A stretch of DNA of 35,235 bases from Bacteroidaceae bacterium (GTDB lineage Bacteria; Bacteroidota; Bacteroidia; Bacteroidales; Bacteroidaceae): contig JAFUGG010000046.1 in NCBI GenBank assembly GCA_017469525.1, forward strand, positions 1 to 35,235, in the 5' to 3' direction. Shown here one piece after another: positions 30,881 to 35,235 of this stretch (position 1 is its first letter; each line of letters starts with the position of its first letter). A program made the position numbers and the translations under genes. Under the pieces are notes generated by a model. That model had not been told where the DNA came from. It saw nothing but the letters and a program-made list of their open reading frames with translations, and made no database searches.

Positions 30881-33552
30881 AGAACTTTCTTTTTGCCTAT
30901 AATGGTCACGCCTTTTCGTGCTGTTGGTAGGCGCTGGCCAGCAAGGTTGTAAACAGGCTCTCCCCTTTGGGGGAGCTGGAGGGGGGCTGCTTTGATGCTG
31001 CTTGGGATGTCCTCTTCTGTGACAGTGAACTGCGGCCCTTCGGTGAAGAGTGAGCCAGTGTAGGCAGCATCGACGGCCTGCACGCCCCATGTGTATGTGC
31101 CGGGCTGGGTGGGGCGGAACGTCCATTCTGTCCTGTTGCCTACGCGTCCTTGACGGTTCAGCTTGCGGATGCCGTCCTTGGTGCCGCCCACGATGGCTGG
31201 TGTGCTATTGAGCAATCTGCCTTGCTCATCTTTGATGAAGACCTCGTAGGTGAAGCCGGGATGTGCTGTCTCGGCAGGCTGCCAAGCCAGCGTGACGCCG
31301 TCTGTCTGCTTGGTGACGGTCGGGGCAGTCGGTGCGTCGGGTCGCGAAGGCACGGGCAACAGGTTGCAACAGAGGATGACGTTGTCGCCATATTGTTCTG
31401 CAGTGAGGTAGTTCTTGTCCTCCGAATGTCCGATGAGCAGGAAGTCCTTGCGTCCGTCACCGTTGTAGTCGGGGAAGATAATGCTTGCCCCCGTTGCTCC
31501 TGGAATAGCGACGCTGCGCTTGAGGCGTCCCTTGCCGTCGTTCAGATAGAGCATCCCGCCATAGACATTGCTTTTGGTGCCGCCCAGCATGATGTCGTAG
31601 AAGCCGTCGCCATTCCAGTCAATGACGCCTGCAGAGTTGCTTGCCGATGAGGACAACGTGTAGATGTCAGTCTGGAAGTCGCAGTTGATGGGCTTGAAGG
31701 CGGGCTTCTCTGTCTGCTGCTGGTTGATGTAGATGCGCTGCCGAGTGGTCGATTCGCCCGATGACACTTCTCCCAGGCCAGCGAGCATGATGTCGGGCCA
31801 GCCGTCGTCGTTGAAGTCGGCCACCTGTAAGGCACCGTCCGACTTGCGTTTCAGGTCGGCTCCCTTCTCTCCGAGGCCAAGGCGCAAGAACGTTCCGGGC
31901 TGTTGGCTGTCGTTGAGATAGACGTCGGTGAAGCGTAGCTGGTCGTCCTTACCGTCCACGAGGGCAGAGATGACGAAGTCCTGAAAGCCGTCGTTGTTGA
32001 AGTCGGCTGTCTGTATGATGGCTTGACTGAGCAGGAAGTCCGTTTCGAAAGGCTCTGCGGAGAAGCTCAGGCCGCCTGTAAGGTCGGTAGTCAGGTTGTG
32101 GAGGATGACGTTGCAGCACCGTTCGCCCTCATGTCCGACGAGGATGATGTCGAGGCGTCCGTCGTTGTCGATGTCGATGACTTCGGCATTGGAGAAAGCC
32201 TTGATGTCGCTCACCATCGACCATAGGTCGCCCGTCACCTGCATTTGTGCTTCCTCGAAGGTGCCGTTGCCTTTGCCCAGGAAGATGCCTTCGGTGATGC
32301 CGTCTGCCTCGTCTGCTGTCTGGTCGAAGGCGATGATGTCCATGTTGCCGTCGTTGTTGATGTCGCACGGAATGATGGAGGGCGACTCGGTCACTTGGAA
32401 GGGTGGGGCAGAGTACTTCACCCATTTGTGTGTTGTCGCGTTGAGGTGTGCGAGGTATGAAATGTGTTTGCTTGTGGTTTCGTCTGTGGCGGAGTCCTGA
32501 ACATAGGAGAGCCCACCGGTCACGATGTCTTGGCTTCCGTCGTTGTTCAGGTCAACGGTGACCGCTCCGCCGTTCCTAAAACCCCATGACTTCGTGATGA
32601 GTTCGGGGCTGTAGGGAGCAGTTGAGGAAAGCGTGGGCCTGATGATGGGGTCGCCCAGCATGACAAGGGTGCTGCCTCGGAACTGCATGGTGCCGATATA
32701 CATGAGGCGGTCGTGAACGCTTTCCGTGCTGTTGTGGGCATGGAAGACGATTCGAAGGATGCCTTCCTTGTCGTAGAAGAGCGAGTGGTGGCCTGTTCCG
32801 ACGAGGTCGTCCCAACGTCGCAGGATGGGATTGGCTGTATATTTCGTCCAGGTGCCAGAGGCGATGTTCGTCGTGGTGGCATAGCCCACGGCGTAGTCCT
32901 GGCTGCGATAGTCGTTGCCGGAGTAAGTGAGGAAGTATCGCTTGCCCTGCTTGATGACGTTTGGTCCTTCGTTGACTTTGCCCAACATGAGTTCCCAGCC
33001 TTGCGTTGCAGCAAAGCATTTGCGCAAGGTTCCCTCGACGGGTGTGATGAAGTCGTCGCTCAGTTTTGCCTGCCAGATGCAGTTGCCGTCGGTGAAACGC
33101 ACGAAGAAGATGTAGGCGGTGCTGTCTTCGTCGATGAAGACATGCGAGTCGATGCACTTCTCATCGCCTATGAGATTGTTCATCTGGTACGTTCCCACCT
33201 GCTTGAAGGGACCTTTCGGCGACGTGGCAGTGGCGGCGTAGAGGTGTTCGTTGGCTGAGAAGTACATGATGTACTGCCCTTTGACGTGGTAGACCTCCGG
33301 CGCCCAGAACCATTGGGTTTCTGTCGTGTTGGCCTTGTTGAGAGCCTGTCCTTCGTCCTTCCACGTGCGGAGGTCGGTGCTGGAGTAGCATCGGATGCCG
33401 CTGGCATCGTGTGTGCCGTAGGCATAATAGGTGTCGCCTTCGAGCAGGATGTAGGGGTCGGCCAGTGGAATCTGGCTCTTGCCGCCTTCAGCCTTCAGGG
33501 TAAGGGGAGCGAGTAGGAGCGTTAGTCCTACGAGCAGTGTCTGTCCTTTCAT
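30874..33552 (-). CDS. GH43-type glycoside hydrolase fused to seven FG-GAP/VCBS repeats and a fibronectin-like domain
   Basis: An 892-residue exported protein (signal peptide MKGQTLLVGLTLLLAPLTLKA). Residues 25-315 form a GH43 five-blade propeller: LADPYILLEGDTYYAYGTH (base Asp32), IDSHVFIDED (Asp135) and NEGPNVI (acid Glu195). Residues 330-705 hold seven calcium-type repeats (VDLNNDG, CDINNDG, IDIDNDG, ADFNNDG, ADFNDDG, IDWNGDG, PDYNGDG), probably a second propeller. A fibronectin-III-like domain follows (about 715-830), then a palindromic-element peptide (APLQLPQRGE) and a PVYNLAGQRLPTARKG tail. It likely acts on arabinan, xylan or galactan. It lies 60 bases after the phosphatase gene on the same strand. 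Confidence 0.9.
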   Translation of the reverse strand: MKGQTLLVGLTLLLAPLTLKAEGGKSQIPLADPYILLEGDTYYAYGTHDASGIRCYSSTDLRTWKDEGQALNKANTTETQWFWAPEVYHVKGQYIMYFSANEHLYAATATSPKGPFKQVGTYQMNNLIGDEKCIDSHVFIDEDSTAYIFFVRFTDGNCIWQAKLSDDFITPVEGTLRKCFAATQGWELMLGKVNEGPNVIKQGKRYFLTYSGNDYRSQDYAVGYATTTNIASGTWTKYTANPILRRWDDLVGTGHHSLFYDKEGILRIVFHAHNSTESVHDRLMYIGTMQFRGSTLVMLGDPIIRPTLSSTAPYSPELITKSWGFRNGGAVTVDLNNDGSQDIVTGGLSYVQDSATDETTSKHISYLAHLNATTHKWVKYSAPPFQVTESPSIIPCDINNDGNMDIIAFDQTADEADGITEGIFLGKGNGTFEEAQMQVTGDLWSMVSDIKAFSNAEVIDIDNDGRLDIILVGHEGERCCNVILHNLTTDLTGGLSFSAEPFETDFLLSQAIIQTADFNNDGFQDFVISALVDGKDDQLRFTDVYLNDSQQPGTFLRLGLGEKGADLKRKSDGALQVADFNDDGWPDIMLAGLGEVSSGESTTRQRIYINQQQTEKPAFKPINCDFQTDIYTLSSSASNSAGVIDWNGDGFYDIMLGGTKSNVYGGMLYLNDGKGRLKRSVAIPGATGASIIFPDYNGDGRKDFLLIGHSEDKNYLTAEQYGDNVILCCNLLPVPSRPDAPTAPTVTKQTDGVTLAWQPAETAHPGFTYEVFIKDEQGRLLNSTPAIVGGTKDGIRKLNRQGRVGNRTEWTFRPTQPGTYTWGVQAVDAAYTGSLFTEGPQFTVTEEDIPSSIKAAPLQLPQRGEPVYNLAGQRLPTARKGVTIIGKKKVLY
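30956..30992. repeat. Palindromic element at the GH43 gene 3' end
   Basis: GCTCTCCCCTTTGGGGGAGC (30957-30976) is a hairpin followed by TGGAGGGGGGCTGCTTTG. It encodes, on the minus strand, KAAPLQLPQRGEP just before the conserved YNLAGQR tail, in frame. Confidence 0.8.
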
Positions 33553-33612
33553 GTCTCTTTACATGTTAAAATGAATTCGGACGGATTGCATGAACCCGCC
33601 CGAATGTATTGT

Positions 33613-35001
33613 TTATTTCACTTCCCAACCTGCGGCCTTGGCCATCTTCTTACAGATTTCCGTATTGTCGAAGCGTCCGTGGAACTGTTCTGCACCGACT
33701 CCGACGGCGAAGGCAGGAACGTATCCGTTGCTGTGTCCGCCGCTCTGCCAGCCTATCATGGCGCATTCCGAGAGTACGTGCTTCACTGTTCCGGCCAGGC
33801 GGCCAGAGCCTTTGCCCTCTTGGAGTTCCTTGAAGGAGCGCTCCAGACGTGCTGTCTGGTCGTCGTTGACCTTCACGTCTCCCCAGAAGCCGAAGTTGTC
33901 GCCGAGGAACTTCTTGCCTTCTTCCCATGTGAGCTTGTCGCCCATCTTGTCCTTCAAGGCATTGAGTTCGCGCTCGAGCTTCACGGCGCTCATGCGCTGG
34001 GATGCAATGGCCTTGAGGTTGAGTTCGTAGGCTCCGCGTCCCATCGTCATGCCGCCTGTCTCATGGTCGGCACTGATGACGATGAGCGTCTCGTCGGGAT
34101 GCTGCTGATAGAACTCATAGGCCACTTTGACGGCATTGTCCATGTCGATGAGTTCGGTGATGAAGACGGGGTCGTTGGCATGGCAGCCCCAGTCAATCTT
34201 GCCGCCTTCCACCATCAGGAAGAAGCCGTCCTTCTTGTCCTGCTTCTTCATGAGGAAGTTGATGGCAGCGCGTGTGATGTCCTGCAAAGTGAGGTCGTTC
34301 TTCGTGCGGTCTATGGCGTAGGGGATGGAGCCGCGCTCTATCTTGCTGGCCTCTTCGGGCTGGAAGAGAATCATCTTCTCGGCTTTCTTGGCCTTCTTCT
34401 GATACTCCTTGTAGCTGCGCACGATGGTGAAGCCGTTAGCCTTCGCCTGCTCGTAGAGGTTCGGACCGCCGTCGGGGTTCTCGGGCTTGTTGAAGTCCGA
34501 AGCGCCATAGAAGTCCACGTCGGTCTTGGTGAGCTGTTCGCCTATCTTATAGTACTCGCCGCGGTGGCCGATGTGTGCGTAGAAGGCAGCCGGAGTGGCA
34601 TGGTCCACGCTCACGCTCGTCGTGATGCCCACGGCAGCACCAGCCTCGCGAGCCCAGTCGGCAATGCAGGTGACGGGCGTCGTCAGGTCCTTCAGCACGC
34701 CCAGCGCACCGTTCTTCGTCTTGTTCCCGCTTGCCAGTGCTGTTCCGCCGGCAGCAGAGTCGGTCACACCATTAGTGGCACTCTGTGTATTGACGAGGCC
34801 GACGTATGGGAAGCTGGGGAAGCATAGCTCCTGGATGCCAATGCGCCCCTCGAGGGCACCGAGGTAGGTCTCGGCGGCATTGACTTGGTTTACGCCCATG
34901 CCGTCGCCGATGAAATAGAACACATACTTTGCCTTGCCTTCTGCAAGGGCTGCCAGAGCAAACAGCAGGATGCTCAGCGTTGAAAAGAAACGTTTCTTCA
35001 T
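33613..35001 (-). CDS. Alkaline phosphatase
   Basis: A 462-residue exported phosphomonoesterase (signal peptide MKKRFFSTLSILLFALAALA). Metal-site motifs are YFIGDGMG (Asp33), GVTDSAAGGTALASG (nucleophile Ser82), SVDHATPAAFYAH, FLMVEGGKIDWGCHAND (Glu and Asp/His) and VISADHETGG. A late GGHSNGYVPAF supplies the last His ligand. It releases phosphate from organic esters in the periplasm. A promoter lies upstream. The gene ends 60 bases before the GH43 gene on the same strand with no terminator between, so the two may be cotranscribed. Confidence 0.95.
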   Translation of the reverse strand: MKKRFFSTLSILLFALAALAEGKAKYVFYFIGDGMGVNQVNAAETYLGALEGRIGIQELCFPSFPYVGLVNTQSATNGVTDSAAGGTALASGNKTKNGALGVLKDLTTPVTCIADWAREAGAAVGITTSVSVDHATPAAFYAHIGHRGEYYKIGEQLTKTDVDFYGASDFNKPENPDGGPNLYEQAKANGFTIVRSYKEYQKKAKKAEKMILFQPEEASKIERGSIPYAIDRTKNDLTLQDITRAAINFLMKKQDKKDGFFLMVEGGKIDWGCHANDPVFITELIDMDNAVKVAYEFYQQHPDETLIVISADHETGGMTMGRGAYELNLKAIASQRMSAVKLERELNALKDKMGDKLTWEEGKKFLGDNFGFWGDVKVNDDQTARLERSFKELQEGKGSGRLAGTVKHVLSECAMIGWQSGGHSNGYVPAFAVGVGAEQFHGRFDNTEICKKMAKAAGWEVK

Positions 35002-35044
35002 GTTGTTGGTTTTATTTTGGTTTAAGTTTTCCCTGTTTTGACTA

Positions 35045-35076
35045 CAAAAGTACGGTTTTTATTGTTCTTCTCCAAA
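35045..35076 (-). promoter_or_regulatory. Promoter of the alkaline phosphatase gene
   Basis: On the minus strand TTTG (35073-35076) is followed after 20 bases by TACTTTTG (35045-35052), a full consensus match, 43 bases before ATG 35001. Confidence 0.75.
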
Positions 35077-35156
35077 TTTTCAGCCAAATAATATTATTGC
35101 TGTCCGCTAAAAAACAACTTGACTGCTTTAGCTGAGTAAAGTCGGGAAAGCATCTC

Positions 35157-35202
35157 AAGCCTGGAAGGCTTCACTTTGAGTAACCGTGGGCGAAGCCCTC
35201 GG
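35157..35202. other. Paired hairpins in the right-edge non-coding region
   Basis: AAGCC-TGGAA-GGCTT (35157-35171) and CCGTGGGC-GAA-GCCCTCGG (35184-35202) are two adjacent hairpins. The region from 35077 to the window end has no gene. It looks like the edge of a repeat or structured RNA that continues outside the window. Confidence 0.45.
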
Positions 35203-35235
35203 ACTGAACACAGAGACCACCTTCCTGTCCCTGCC

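Noticed and set aside
33571..34827. 418-codon plus-strand frame opposite alkaline phosphatase
   Set aside because: It is a shadow of a gene with all phosphatase motifs.

Overview
The window looks like chromosome of a gut or rumen Bacteroidota, most likely Prevotella or a close relative. Many genes are preceded by the Bacteroidota -7 motif TAnnTTTG. Signal peptides and lipoboxes are of Bacteroidota type, and the gene families (DUF6078, DUF4492-CydAB, short SerA with SerC and DUF1015, GH92/GH43/GH32/GH18) fit that group. The genus is inferred from style, not from a marker gene.

Layout: (1) 1-1430: the N-terminus of a leftward tyrosine recombinase, a 22-bp tandem repeat array, a DUF6078 gene and tRNA-Pro(UGG). 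(2) 1565-5571: serC, serA and a DUF1015 gene (phosphoserine metabolism), then a YigZ-family gene. (3) 5572-8595: a leftward lipoprotein/SHOCT operon with a long, possibly structured leader, a 42-bp perfect palindrome, an AraC-type remnant and a promoter-linked 34-codon ORF. (4) 8595-17835: a rightward run of a ZIP transporter, glutathione peroxidase, MBL-fold hydrolase, patatin, flavodoxin-like protein, feruloyl-esterase-like hydrolase, DUF4492, cydA, cydB and a GH18 chitinase. (5) 17850-23645: SulP transporter, POT peptide transporter, GH32 fructan hydrolase and a Tyr-rich lipoprotein. (6) 23646-27454: REP-like hairpin arrays on both sides of a secreted protein gene, next to an anti-sigma gene and an ECF sigma gene. 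(7) 27571-35001: a two-discoidin-domain protein, GH92 mannosidase, a GH43 enzyme fused to seven FG-GAP repeats, and alkaline phosphatase. The glycoside hydrolases have no SusC/SusD pair nearby.

The most striking signal is repetitive. A family of GC-rich palindromic elements (CTCCCTT-AAGGGAG type) occurs between genes and also in frame inside at least three genes (GH32 twice, the anti-sigma factor twice, the GH43 C-terminus), adding short Gly/Pro/Ser/Lys-rich peptides. Two other families are present: TTGACCATTG-type simple repeats, one of which enters the signal-peptide region of the GH32 gene, and GGATTTGYAATCC hairpin modules. Also notable are a SerA with Lys at the usual catalytic His position, a DUF1015 protein with a SerK-like DGHHR motif beside serA/serC, and a leader RNA with interleaved alternative pairings over a Leu-rich short ORF. 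All family assignments come from reading the translations; no database search was run.
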